From Oscillospiraceae bacterium (GTDB lineage: Bacteria; Bacillota; Clostridia; UBA1212; SIG427), in assembly GCA_015069135.1 (NCBI GenBank), contig SVJE01000009.1:1-64000 (forward strand): 64,000 bases of DNA, read 5' to 3'. Of this stretch, positions 1 through 8,452 are shown piece after piece (position 1 is the first letter of the stretch; every line of letters begins with the position of its first letter). The notes under the pieces are model-generated. The model did not search any database and was not told the origin of the DNA. It was given only the letters and a program-made list of their open reading frames with translations. The position numbers and the translations under genes are program-made.

Positions 1-83
1 TCGATTCTTCTCACAATACCTGTTGCTTTCATATATAATAGCACTCCGGATAATTTTCAGACAAATAATTACTATACTTCAAC

Positions 84-112
84 TTTACTTCTTAAATACA
101 TACTGATACAAT
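84..112 (+). promoter_or_regulatory. Probable promoter of ribokinase gene
   Basis: The -35 box TTTACT (84-89) and the -10 box TACAAT (107-112) are separated by 17 bases. The start codon follows at 154 behind an AAAGGA ribosome binding site. Bases 1-83 hold no gene I can recognise. Confidence 0.5.
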
Positions 113-153
113 TAAAGCCATAACACAAAAGATTTCGTAAAGGACTTATCATT

Positions 154-1050
154 ATGGCAAATAAAATTATAGTTATAGGAAGCGCAAATGCAGATCTGGT
201 CATTCACTCTGAACGAATGCCTGAACTCGGAGAAACCCTTAATGGCAGCAACTTTCAGATAAATGCCGGCGGTAAAGGATTAAATCAGGCTATTGCTATA
301 TCTAAACTAGGTGGCAATGTTTCTTTTTTAGGTGCTGTTGGAAATGACGCCAACGGCAAAATGCTATTAGATGAATTACATAAAAACAATGTCTCTTTTG
401 AAGGTATAAAAACAGAAAATGCACCTACAGGAATTGCTATGATAACTGTTGTAAATGGGGATAATTTCATCATATTAAATTCAGGGGCAAATGATATGCT
501 TACAGCTGATGTAATTGAGCAATTTTCTGATATGATTAAAGAAAGTGATTTCTGTGTTATGCAGCTTGAAATTCCTATGGAAACTGTACTAAAAGTATGT
601 GAAATTGCCAAAGACAACAACACAAAAATAGTACTCAACCCTGCTCCATTTAAGAAATTACCTGAAAGTTTATTTCCTCACATAGATTATCTTATACCAA
701 ATGAGCACGAGGCTTTCAGTCTTACAGGAATTTATCCTGACAACGAAGAAAACTGTAAAAAGACAATTTCCAGGTTAAAAGAACTTGGAACTAAAAATGT
801 TGTTATAACCCTTGGAGAAAGAGGATGTGTTTATACTAAAGAAGAAAATATTTTGTTCTGCCCCGCATTAAAAACAAATGTTGTAGATACCACCTCCGCA
901 GGTGATTGCTTTATAGGTGCATTAGTATCAAAACTATCTGCAGGTGAGAACATGGAAAAAGCTATAGCATTTGCCACAAAAGCTTCTGCTATAGCTGTAA
1001 GTCGTGAAGGTGCTTCAAAATCTATTCCTTTTGCAGATGAATTAGAATAA
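154..1050 (+). CDS. rbsK: Ribokinase (PfkB family sugar kinase)
   Basis: The 298-residue protein has the usual length for ribokinase. It carries the N-terminal PfkB signature with NAGGKGLNQA at residues 37-46 (sugar-binding glycines) and the C-terminal signature DTTSAGD at 245-251, where the last Asp is the catalytic base. Ribokinase phosphorylates D-ribose at O5 with ATP in the cytoplasm, feeding the pentose phosphate pathway. No ribose transporter or RbsD lies next to it in the window, so the gene stands alone and faces a convergent dockerin gene 6 bases away. Another PfkB sugar or nucleoside kinase is possible, but the signatures fit ribokinase best. Confidence 0.85.
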   Translation: MANKIIVIGSANADLVIHSERMPELGETLNGSNFQINAGGKGLNQAIAISKLGGNVSFLGAVGNDANGKMLLDELHKNNVSFEGIKTENAPTGIAMITVVNGDNFIILNSGANDMLTADVIEQFSDMIKESDFCVMQLEIPMETVLKVCEIAKDNNTKIVLNPAPFKKLPESLFPHIDYLIPNEHEAFSLTGIYPDNEENCKKTISRLKELGTKNVVITLGERGCVYTKEENILFCPALKTNVVDTTSAGDCFIGALVSKLSAGENMEKAIAFATKASAIAVSREGASKSIPFADELE

Positions 1051-1056
1051 ATATCT

Positions 1057-2760
1057 TTACTGATAATTAAAATTAACTGTGGAAACCTTGTATATATACA
1101 AGTTACTGTTAACATAATCCACAGGATAATAAATATCCAGAAGTTCATTATACAAGAAACCTTTTACAGTATCTGTCTGCCAGGATTCATTAGAACCTGT
1201 TGCTATAGACTGGAATACAGAGCCATCCGCAAAACTTCCTATGCCTTTTACCTTTTTAAGAGTCAGGCCAATATCAGACGGAACATCGGATACCGTTCTT
1301 GTATTTGAATCAAAGATATACACCTTTGAGCCCGTAGTAATCCAGTATTTGCCCGGCTGTCCGTAAACAGGCTTAAAGTCATGAGCATTATCTGTCGCAA
1401 GTATAACATCATCATACTTCTGAGTAACTGTTATCACTTTATTTGTTAATGTTACTTCATATCCACGAATAATCTTTTTACCGCAAGCCCAGAGCACATT
1501 GTTTTGAGGATCCCAGATTACTCCATGAGCATCCGTAAGTTCTATTTTCACTCGGTTTGAATGACTTCTTGTTGTTACATCAAAAAATGTAATAGCATTG
1601 CCACTTGATCCTGCTACAGCAATAACACCATTTGGCATAAGTTCTATGGCATGTCCGTTGTAGTTTCCTGTATCGCTACTAAGATACGGATAAGTACAAC
1701 TCCAAAAGGTTCTACCGGTATTATAATACATCATCGCGCCATTATTTGTGGAGGTAGCAAGAACCACTTTATTACCTCTGTATTCCCTGAATCTGAATCC
1801 GGCTGCTGCACTATTGTATTCTGCCAAAGATTTTGTAATTCCACCATCTGCCACATTATAAATCTTTATTTTATTTTCATTTTGGTCAGTTACAGCTATA
1901 GGGTAAAAATATGAATTAGTATATAAATAATCTGATGTCAGGTTCATATTATGTCCGTCTGTCGCTGCTTTACAGAATTGTGACATTGCAAGAGATACAG
2001 CATATTCATCAGCACCTGAAAGAATAACCTTACTTCCTTCCGACTTAACCTGGTATTCACCACTTTCAAGATTTTCTTTGTTAAGACCTATAAGTATCTC
2101 ATGTTCTTCTGCAACATAATTCTGGTCATAACTTACAGCCGGAAGTGTGCAACCGGTTTTTTCTTTAATAACATTTACAAAAGCATTTATCGTTTTGTCG
2201 CTGACACTATTCCCGTAAACAAGTCTATATTGACTTATACTATTCTCTATAATACTCATATTCTCACTTTCCGCTTTTGCGTATAAATCATATTTATTGA
2301 CAAAATATCCTTTTACAACCATATAATCGGAGCTTGATATCCTACCGTTATCATCTATATCAGCTGCAGCAAGTATAATATCCTCAACCGAAGTTTCAGT
2401 GTACTTTTTCATCATAAAGTAATCTACAGTTGTTACTCTGCCATCTCCGGAAACGTCACCCTTTATAACTATTTGAGCTTCAGCAGACTTTACATTGTTT
2501 ATATACTTAGTTACTACAGCGCCGGTGGCAATTGAATCCACCACAACATTTTGACCATACGCAAGATTAGACAGAAATACGTCAACTGAAGTTTTTTCTG
2601 TAACACCGCATATATATTCTTTTTCGTTCAGGTAATACCCTGAGTCCTGTAAAAATTCCACACTGCCTTTTTGTGTATCAGTAGCAAAAATATCTATCAA
2701 CGAAAACAAAGCTATAGTTGCGATTAACACTATAAAAAAACACAGACCCCTCTTAAACAT
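1057..2760 (-). CDS. Secreted dockerin protein with predicted beta-propeller domain (DUF6528-like)
   Basis: The start at 2760 follows GGAAGGTGATTTCA, a better site than the upstream in-frame GTG. The 567-residue protein opens with a signal peptide (about 1-27), a short module ending in a T(T/S)xxxFLSNL motif (about 35-98), and a type I dockerin with two calcium-binding repeats (101-156; GDVSGDGRVT and ADIDDNGRIS). The rest (about 170-567) has repeated W/Y/G-rich strands such as GRTFWSCTYPYL and HAIELMPNGVIAVAGS, typical of a six- or seven-bladed propeller, probably DUF6528. Its N-terminal layout matches the dockerin gene at 12 kb, so the two belong to one secreted family. No cohesin or scaffoldin is seen here. 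Substrate unknown. Confidence 0.75.
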   Translation of the reverse strand: MFKRGLCFFIVLIATIALFSLIDIFATDTQKGSVEFLQDSGYYLNEKEYICGVTEKTSVDVFLSNLAYGQNVVVDSIATGAVVTKYINNVKSAEAQIVIKGDVSGDGRVTTVDYFMMKKYTETSVEDIILAAADIDDNGRISSSDYMVVKGYFVNKYDLYAKAESENMSIIENSISQYRLVYGNSVSDKTINAFVNVIKEKTGCTLPAVSYDQNYVAEEHEILIGLNKENLESGEYQVKSEGSKVILSGADEYAVSLAMSQFCKAATDGHNMNLTSDYLYTNSYFYPIAVTDQNENKIKIYNVADGGITKSLAEYNSAAAGFRFREYRGNKVVLATSTNNGAMMYYNTGRTFWSCTYPYLSSDTGNYNGHAIELMPNGVIAVAGSSGNAITFFDVTTRSHSNRVKIELTDAHGVIWDPQNNVLWACGKKIIRGYEVTLTNKVITVTQKYDDVILATDNAHDFKPVYGQPGKYWITTGSKVYIFDSNTRTVSDVPSDIGLTLKKVKGIGSFADGSVFQSIATGSNESWQTDTVKGFLYNELLDIYYPVDYVNSNLYIYKVSTVNFNYQ

Positions 2761-2823
2761 TGAAATCACCTTCCGACTCTTATTTGCTGATTTGATTGTA
2801 TCACTTTTTTATGTGTTAGTCCA

Positions 2824-2856
2824 TAAAAAAAACTGACCCGGCTTAAGCCAGGCCAG
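2824..2856 (-). terminator. Terminator after pyrE
   Basis: Ten-base arms at 2833-2842 and 2847-2856 enclose a TTAA loop. On the minus strand they are followed by an eight-base T tract. It lies just past the pyrE stop codon. Confidence 0.8.
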
Positions 2857-2876
2857 TAATAAGTAATTTTATCTTA

Positions 2877-3509
2877 TCAAAGTTCCATCCAGGAAGGATC
2901 TGAAGGATTACTTCTGAATGCACGAAGTTTCTTTTCCTGCTCAGGAAGAATATAATTTTCCTCAATAGCAGCCTCAATAAGAGCGTCGTAGTTAGAAAGA
3001 GATACATTCTTAACCTCTGCTTCTGCAAGTCTCTTTAAGCCTTTTTCGAGGCCGTAAGTAAATATTGAAGCTATGCCAAGAACTTCTGCACCTGCTTCAC
3101 GAAGAACATTTACAACATCAATACAGGAACCGCCTGTGGAAATAAGGTCTTCAACAACCACCACTTTTGTACCAGGATCAACTTTACCTTCAATTTGGTT
3201 GTTTCTTCCGTGATCTTTTGCAGAACCTCTTACATAAGCCATAGGCAAATCAAGAATATCTGCAACCAAAGCTGCATGAGCAATACCTGCTGTAGATGTA
3301 CCTGCAACCAACTCACATTCCGGATAGTACTTCTTAATATTTTCAGCAATGCCCGCCTCTACAATCTTTCTTGTTTCGGGATAAGAAAGAATCAATCTGT
3401 TATCACAATAGATAGGAGATTTAATTCCACTTGCCCATGTAAAAGGATTTTCAGGACTTAAAAACACTGCTTTAATTTTTAATAATTCTTTTGCTGTTGT
3501 TTTTTCCAT
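2877..3509 (-). CDS. pyrE: Orotate phosphoribosyltransferase
   Basis: The 210-residue protein shows the PRPP-binding motif [13 protein letters not shown] at about 116-128, with the acidic pair at 120-121, and the OPRT-type N-terminus ([16 protein letters not shown] at 23-38). It converts orotate and PRPP to OMP in pyrimidine biosynthesis. A good ribosome binding site (GGAGGAAAACAAAA) precedes the start. It lies 19 bases downstream of the MscS gene on the same strand and ends in its own terminator; pyrF and the other pyr genes are not nearby. Confidence 0.95.
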   Translation of the reverse strand: MEKTTAKELLKIKAVFLSPENPFTWASGIKSPIYCDNRLILSYPETRKIVEAGIAENIKKYYPECELVAGTSTAGIAHAALVADILDLPMAYVRGSAKDHGRNNQIEGKVDPGTKVVVVEDLISTGGSCIDVVNVLREAGAEVLGIASIFTYGLEKGLKRLAEAEVKNVSLSNYDALIEAAIEENYILPEQEKKLRAFRSNPSDPSWMEL

Positions 3510-3528
3510 TTTTGTTTTCCTCCATTAA

Positions 3529-4395
3529 TTACTCAGCTTTCAATATTTCAAGTTTGTTATATGGAATAGACAGATTATTATCAGCAAAAGCTTCTAATAC
3601 GCACTGTCTGATTTCTCTTTCAACTACTACCTGATCAGGTTTCTTCACTTTTGCAACTATTCTCAATACTATAGCGGAATCAGCAAACTCTACAACACCG
3701 ATAACAGTTGGCTTTTCAATAAGTTCAGCTTTCCCGGAAGAATATTTATCCATTGCTTTTTCAAGAACAGAAGTTACTTCTTCCACTGTATTCTCATAAG
3801 GCATAGGTACGTCTACCACAGCTGCCACAGCACCTCTTGTATAGTTTGTTACGTTTGTAATATTTCCGTTTGGAATAGTATGCAACTCGCCGGAAACTGC
3901 TCTTAATTTTGTAGTACGAAGCTGCATATCTTCAACAACACCTGTAAGACCTGCAACAGTAATAACATCTCCTATCTGAATCTGTCCCTCAAAGATAAGG
4001 AACAAACCGCTGAAAAAATCTTTAATAAGACTCTGAGCGCCAAAACCAATTGCAACACCACCAATACCGGCTGTTGCAAGTAGTGAGGAAACTGTCTTAC
4101 CAAGACCTACTGCACTGAGTATTGCACAAATAGCCACAAACCATACCACAATCTTACCAATATATACTATTAAAGATTGTATCGTTTCCAGACGTTTTCT
4201 GTCTTTATTATGTTTCTCAATATTTTTTGCAAACACGGTTGTAATTATTTTGGTTACAACAGAAACCACTATTTTAGTAACAACCAAGATTATAACAATA
4301 TCTAAAACAGCTGTCAGAACACCATAAAAGCCGCCTAAAGTGCCGGATAAAATCTCTTCAAATTTAGGTATAAGGGAAATAATACTCTTAGTCAT
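3529..4395 (-). CDS. Small-conductance mechanosensitive channel (MscS family)
   Basis: I chose the start at 4395 because AAAGGAGAGC sits just upstream; a longer reading to 4452 would begin upstream of the probable -10 box. The 288-residue protein has three predicted membrane helices, with the Gly/Ala-rich pore helix GLGKTVSSLLATAGIGGVAI followed by GFGAQSLIKDFFSGLF, the hallmark of MscS TM3. The beta domain (GDVITVAGLTGVVEDMQLRTTKLR) and a C-terminal alpha/beta domain follow. It is a plasma-membrane safety valve opened by hypo-osmotic tension. It has its own promoter and is probably co-transcribed with pyrE. Confidence 0.9.
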   Translation of the reverse strand: MTKSIISLIPKFEEILSGTLGGFYGVLTAVLDIVIILVVTKIVVSVVTKIITTVFAKNIEKHNKDRKRLETIQSLIVYIGKIVVWFVAICAILSAVGLGKTVSSLLATAGIGGVAIGFGAQSLIKDFFSGLFLIFEGQIQIGDVITVAGLTGVVEDMQLRTTKLRAVSGELHTIPNGNITNVTNYTRGAVAAVVDVPMPYENTVEEVTSVLEKAMDKYSSGKAELIEKPTVIGVVEFADSAIVLRIVAKVKKPDQVVVEREIRQCVLEAFADNNLSIPYNKLEILKAE

Positions 4396-4430
4396 AAAAG
4401 CTCTCCTTTTGCATATATATATTTTTTTGT

Positions 4431-4459
4431 ATTGTAACATAGGCAACAACAAAATGCAA
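4431..4459 (-). promoter_or_regulatory. Probable promoter of mscS-pyrE
   Basis: On the minus strand TTGCAT (4454-4459) and TACAAT (4431-4436) are separated by 17 bases, about 35 bases before the MscS start codon. Confidence 0.55.
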
Positions 4460-4460
4460 A

Positions 4461-4551
4461 AAAGAACAGTGTTACATTATTCATAATATCAATGTAGCAG
4501 CAACCATTTCACAACTTTTTAAATATAATTTTTCGCTTTAATGTAACACTG
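4461..4551 (-). terminator. Long-loop terminator of the Tad/FHA operon
   Basis: A perfect 13-base inverted repeat lies at 4539-4551 and 4467-4479 (minus-strand 5' arm CAGTGTTACATTA). On the minus strand a TTCTTTTTT tract follows. The 5' arm is inside the last codons of the FHA gene and the loop is 59 bases. The 3' arm could instead pair with a nearer TACATT at about 4491-4496. Confidence 0.5.
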
Positions 4552-5543
4552 TAATTATACTCCCCTCCAAAGCATATAGTCTGCTTTGGAAACACTTCCA
4601 CCTCCTCTCCCGAGGCAAGCCTTTTTCCATCCACATACGTACCATTTGTTGAAAAAAGATCGCGGACAAAAAGACTTTCTCCATTTTGTATAATCACTGC
4701 ATGTCGGCGGCTTATTATCAGATTATCAATATAATAATCAGCCCATTTTTCATCCCGCCCTACAGTAATTTCCTCCTTATCCATACCAGGTCCATCCTTC
4801 AGATAGCAAAATTTGTATATTTGCAGAAATTCAAGTTTAACGGGAGCCGTTAATAAAACTGCTGCAACTGAAGAAATCAACCATAACAACCATATTATAA
4901 GGCTATCTGAAACTATCCAAAAAGCTATTGCAACTACAGAAGAACACCCTACGGCAATAACAAAGTTCTTCCATTCACGAAACATTTTTACCTTTGGTAC
5001 AATTTCAGTAACAAACCCCGGGAAAGGTTCTTCCGTTTCTTCCCAAATTCCTATTTTTTCGACAGCGTTCTCGATGCAATCAAACACTTCTGAATTATCC
5101 GAAGAACATTGTATCAGTAAAATCATAAGCATATCCCTTACTGAATTATTATATTTGTTAAGTTTTGCTCCCGGAAGATATATAAATTCCATATTACTAT
5201 CGGGACTATCCATAAATATTGCATCATAGTCAAAAAGAAAATTGTAAAACGATAAATTTGATTGCGCTGAAAGTCTCCATAATTCCTGTAAAGAATATAG
5301 CAAGTTACAAATCAAATTCTTGTCAATTTTTTCTGATTTCAGATAGTCTTTAACAGAAATTTTTCCTCGTATATGCAGTCCGTATCCATCTGCTTCTTTG
5401 GTTATCCCCCCCGGAATATATGTATATGCACCTATTTTTTCAACTTTTTCAAAAGATTCTTTAATCTGTAAGCCTGAGAATGAAGATTTTACCCTGATAC
5501 GAAGACCTTTTCGTTCTCTGTTTAATACATATTCTTTGTCCAT
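4509..5543 (-). CDS. DUF6382 and FHA domain membrane protein of the Tad operon
   Basis: The 344-residue protein begins with a DUF6382-like cytoplasmic region (about 1-180). Two adjacent membrane helices follow (about 195-235), then a C-terminal FHA domain (about 256-330) with the expected motif GR...SRRHA...STNGTYVDG. FHA domains bind phosphothreonine peptides, so the protein probably senses or scaffolds a phosphorylated partner at the inner face of the membrane. No Ser/Thr kinase is present in the window. It is the last gene of the operon, 3 bases after the prepilin gene, so a role in pilus assembly or its control is inferred from context only. Confidence 0.8.
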   Translation of the reverse strand: MDKEYVLNRERKGLRIRVKSSFSGLQIKESFEKVEKIGAYTYIPGGITKEADGYGLHIRGKISVKDYLKSEKIDKNLICNLLYSLQELWRLSAQSNLSFYNFLFDYDAIFMDSPDSNMEFIYLPGAKLNKYNNSVRDMLMILLIQCSSDNSEVFDCIENAVEKIGIWEETEEPFPGFVTEIVPKVKMFREWKNFVIAVGCSSVVAIAFWIVSDSLIIWLLWLISSVAAVLLTAPVKLEFLQIYKFCYLKDGPGMDKEEITVGRDEKWADYYIDNLIISRRHAVIIQNGESLFVRDLFSTNGTYVDGKRLASGEEVEVFPKQTICFGGEYNYSVTLKRKIIFKKL

Positions 5544-5546
5544 AAA

Positions 5547-5723
5547 TCACAGTCCCGAAACCGCAGAACCTGCATTCTGCTCTATTTTACTGAAAATATC
5601 CTTTGCCAAATCTATAATAAATTCCTTAAATATCAAAGCCAGTGCCACAAGTACTGCAATGATAATTACAACCTCGATAGTTCCCATACCTTTACAATCC
5701 TTAATAAATCGGCTAAACAACAT
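5547..5723 (-). CDS. Flp1-type prepilin (type IVb pilin)
   Basis: The product is a 58-residue prepilin if translation starts at 5723, which lies behind AAAGGATGTGGACACTT. An upstream ATG at 5759 would add 12 residues but has no ribosome binding site. The leader MLFSRFIKDCKG ends in Gly, is followed by MGTIE with Glu at +5, and then by a long hydrophobic helix (VVIIIAVLVALALIF), the classic cleavage site of a prepilin peptidase. It would be the structural subunit of the Tad pilus. No TadV/CpaA peptidase gene is nearby, so processing must rely on an enzyme encoded elsewhere. Confidence 0.8.
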   Translation of the reverse strand: MLFSRFIKDCKGMGTIEVVIIIAVLVALALIFKEFIIDLAKDIFSKIEQNAGSAVSGL

Positions 5724-5748
5724 AAGTGTCCACATCCTTTCTGTAAAA

Positions 5749-6438
5749 TCAAACCACATTAAGCATCATCATAGCCGGTGCAAACAACATGAGAAGTATG
5801 GCTAAAAACACCATTGCCGACGGAATCAACAACAGATTTGAAACCCTGTTTCCCATTTCTTCTGCCATAGCTTTTCTTTCTTGTCTGCACAGATTACTTT
5901 GAAGTCTTAACACTGAAGCCAACTCCTTCTCTCCTTTTTTGGAATTTTGCACAATAGAACTTACCACCGCACTGACAGCCGGAATCTTTAATTCTTCCGC
6001 CAAAAGTTGAAGCAGAATTTCCGGATTTCCGTTTACATCCATCCCTATATTTTTTGCAAAAATCTGTCGCATTCTTTTGCATATAAGAGATTCTCCCATA
6101 CCAGAAGCACATTCCACTGCATACCATAAAGGTTGTCCTGCTTCCAGAATCAATGCCACAACATCAATAAAATCCGGGATTCCCAGTTTATACTCCATTT
6201 TTCTTTCTTTGCTTTTTTGTACCAGAAGCATTTCCGGAACCGGCCATATAAGTCCCCAGGTTAGAATCACCATGCCGACGCATCCTGTCAATTTTACACC
6301 TATCGCATAACCCAATATCGGTAAAATTACTATCAATGGCGATAAAACCTTTTTCAAGGACTGTCTTTTTTTCATAATTGTTTCTGCCGTTAATTTTCCG
6401 TACAAGAAAACATACAGTTCTTTTTTCATAAACTTCAT
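5749..6438 (-). CDS. tadC: Tad pilus inner-membrane platform protein (TadC-like, GspF family)
   Basis: The 229-residue protein has two membrane helices near residues 30-70 and one or two at the C-terminus (about 205-225). The central cytoplasmic part, GIPDFIDVVALILEAGQPLWYAVE, is typical of the type II secretion system F domain in TadB/TadC. The start at 6438 follows GAGGAAAGAAT. It partners the TadB-like protein just upstream to form the membrane base on which the CpaF ATPase acts. Confidence 0.8.
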   Translation of the reverse strand: MKFMKKELYVFLYGKLTAETIMKKRQSLKKVLSPLIVILPILGYAIGVKLTGCVGMVILTWGLIWPVPEMLLVQKSKERKMEYKLGIPDFIDVVALILEAGQPLWYAVECASGMGESLICKRMRQIFAKNIGMDVNGNPEILLQLLAEELKIPAVSAVVSSIVQNSKKGEKELASVLRLQSNLCRQERKAMAEEMGNRVSNLLLIPSAMVFLAILLMLFAPAMMMLNVV

Positions 6439-6459
6439 ATTCTTTCCTCTTCTTCATTT

Positions 6460-7206
6460 TTAAAACCTCGTTTTACCTATTTTCTCTCCCAACAACCAGG
6501 AGCCCGCTATAAGCACAGCAACCGCAACCATAATCCCTCTACCGGGCCAAGAGTACAATGATTTTATGTATTCCGGAGACATTGTTTTTAAGATAAAAAC
6601 AAAAGCAAATGGCATTACAGACATTATTCGGTGATTCATTTTAGGCGCTGACAATATTCTCTTTATTTCCATCTCTGTATCTTGTTTAAGTCTCAACGCA
6701 CCCACACCACTTTGAAGAAGCCTTATTACATTTCCGCCTACTTCCGACGTACAGGCTAAAGCTGCCGCAATCTTTTTAATATCTTCGCTTCCACTTCTGA
6801 CAGCAAAAGCCGAAAATGCATCCCTGCTGTCATAATTAAGGCAAATCATACGATCTATAATGTAGTACTCTTTTTTCATGATGCTTTCCTCAGAAGACAC
6901 TGAATCTGCCACTTCCCTGAATACATTTTCAAAAGTTGTGCCTCCGGCTAAAGCGGCCACAGTAAGTTGCATAAACCGGCAAAATTCTTCCTCCAAAGAA
7001 TTAATGCGTCTATCTCTTAAATATGCAGATAGTTTTTTATAAAACAGCGGAAGTAATACCAAACCCAATACAACACCAAGCCACCATATATCAAACATTA
7101 ACTCTATCACCAGGACAGCCCCTATAACAAAAACACTTCCATACAACAACAGCTCTTTTTTATTCAATCTATATTTTCTGTAATCAGTATATTTTTCTTT
7201 TCTCAT
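6460..7206 (-). CDS. tadB: Tad pilus inner-membrane platform protein (TadB-like, GspF family)
   Basis: This 248-residue protein has two N-terminal helices (about 18-55), a cytoplasmic four-helix region with EEEFCRFMQLTVAALAGG, and two C-terminal helices, the layout of TadB. Its start overlaps the CpaF stop by 4 bases (ATGA), which points to translational coupling. It is expected to anchor the secretion ATPase and transmit its motion to pilin assembly. Confidence 0.8.
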   Translation of the reverse strand: MRKEKYTDYRKYRLNKKELLLYGSVFVIGAVLVIELMFDIWWLGVVLGLVLLPLFYKKLSAYLRDRRINSLEEEFCRFMQLTVAALAGGTTFENVFREVADSVSSEESIMKKEYYIIDRMICLNYDSRDAFSAFAVRSGSEDIKKIAAALACTSEVGGNVIRLLQSGVGALRLKQDTEMEIKRILSAPKMNHRIMSVMPFAFVFILKTMSPEYIKSLYSWPGRGIMVAVAVLIAGSWLLGEKIGKTRF

Positions 7207-8375
7207 GATAATTGTCGCTCCGTTTTATGTTTCTTCTTTGTAAGAGTACCAACTCTTATACCCTGCCGAAATAAACAATTAAGGACAACCTGGCCATTTG
7301 AATATTCAGCCACTTCCGATATTTCATGTACATACCTTTTCATATTTTTGTCTCTTTTCAGTTGAACAATCAGGTCAACGCCCATAGCAATCTGTCTTCT
7401 TACCGCTTCACTGCTGATGTGACCTTCCCACAAGGCCATAGTTTCTAATCTTACAATCATATCCCCTGTTGAATTTGCATGACCCGTAGACATGGACCCA
7501 TCATGTCCTGTACATAATGCCTGTAACATATCCAGAGCACTTTCATCTCTTACCTCGCCAATGATTATACGATCGGGTCTCATTCTTAAAGAAGATTTTA
7601 TAAGCTGTCTCATGGTTACCCCGCCCACGCCTTCAGCATTGGGATTTTTTGTTTCAAGTCTGACTATATTTTTGTTGTTAAGTCTCAACTCCGCTGAATC
7701 TTCAATTGTTATAACCCGCTCATCTGCCGGTATAAAATCAGATAGCATATTGAGAAAAGTTGTTTTACCGGTAGATGTACCGCCTGACACAAAAATATTC
7801 ATGCCACAGACAACCATCTGTTTAAGAAATTCAGCTTCTTTCCCGGTCATAGTTCCGGACGAAACCATATCTTCAGCCGTAAAATTGTGTTGAGGAAATT
7901 TGCGTATTGTAACCACAGGACCATTCAGAGCCACCGGATACAAAACAGCATTAATGCGGGAACCATCATCCAGACGACCATCCACAATAGGGGAACTTTC
8001 ATTGACAGTACGGTTAGACAAGGCAGCCATAGTCTTAATAACATTATAAAGACTGTCACGATTACGAAATCGCTCTCCTGTATTTATGATACGACCTGAT
8101 TTTTCTATGTATATCTCGTCCGTACCATTAATCATTATTTCATTAACTGATATATCCTCAAGGAAAGGTTGAATAACTCCATATCGTCTTCGTCCGTTAA
8201 AAATTCTTCTCACTATGTACAGTTTTTCTTCCTCTTTCAAAGACGTTCTTTCAAAGACTTTCTCTCCGCAAGCTTCTATAATCTCCTTTAGATTACTATC
8301 ACTTATGTCATTTCCGGCATCAATTTTTTCAGTTACCTGTTTGTCAATTATGTCTGCGATATAGTCCAGATTCAT
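7203..8375 (-). CDS. cpaF: Tad pilus assembly ATPase (CpaF/TadA)
   Basis: The 390-residue protein belongs to the type II/IV secretion ATPases. The Walker A motif GGTSTGKT lies at 198-205, followed by ITIEDSAELRL (Asp box), and MRPDRIIIGEVRDESALDMLQAL (Walker B) with TGHDGSMSTGHAN (His box). It hydrolyses ATP at the inner membrane to drive pilin polymerisation. The start follows AGAGGTGGTTTTAC. It heads the five-gene operon; TadZ/CpaE, TadE/F and a prepilin peptidase are absent from this locus. Confidence 0.92.
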   Translation of the reverse strand: MNLDYIADIIDKQVTEKIDAGNDISDSNLKEIIEACGEKVFERTSLKEEEKLYIVRRIFNGRRRYGVIQPFLEDISVNEIMINGTDEIYIEKSGRIINTGERFRNRDSLYNVIKTMAALSNRTVNESSPIVDGRLDDGSRINAVLYPVALNGPVVTIRKFPQHNFTAEDMVSSGTMTGKEAEFLKQMVVCGMNIFVSGGTSTGKTTFLNMLSDFIPADERVITIEDSAELRLNNKNIVRLETKNPNAEGVGGVTMRQLIKSSLRMRPDRIIIGEVRDESALDMLQALCTGHDGSMSTGHANSTGDMIVRLETMALWEGHISSEAVRRQIAMGVDLIVQLKRDKNMKRYVHEISEVAEYSNGQVVLNCLFRQGIRVGTLTKKKHKTERQLS

Positions 8376-8452
8376 GTAAAACCACCTCTTTTCTTTATTT
8401 AATTTTTAAGGTGGACACATGCTAACACTGTAAAAACCGGAGGTCAATACTT

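Noticed and set aside
1651-1914. Additional plus-strand gene inside the first dockerin gene.
   Set aside because: It has no ribosome binding site, no recognisable domain, and lies antisense to a protein with clear domain structure.
4544-8433. TAACACTGTAA at 4544-4554 and 8423-8433, which seemed to flank the Tad operon as direct repeats.
   Set aside because: An 11-base match within 4 kb is expected by chance in AT-rich DNA, and the left copy is inside coding sequence. No transposase or other sign of insertion.
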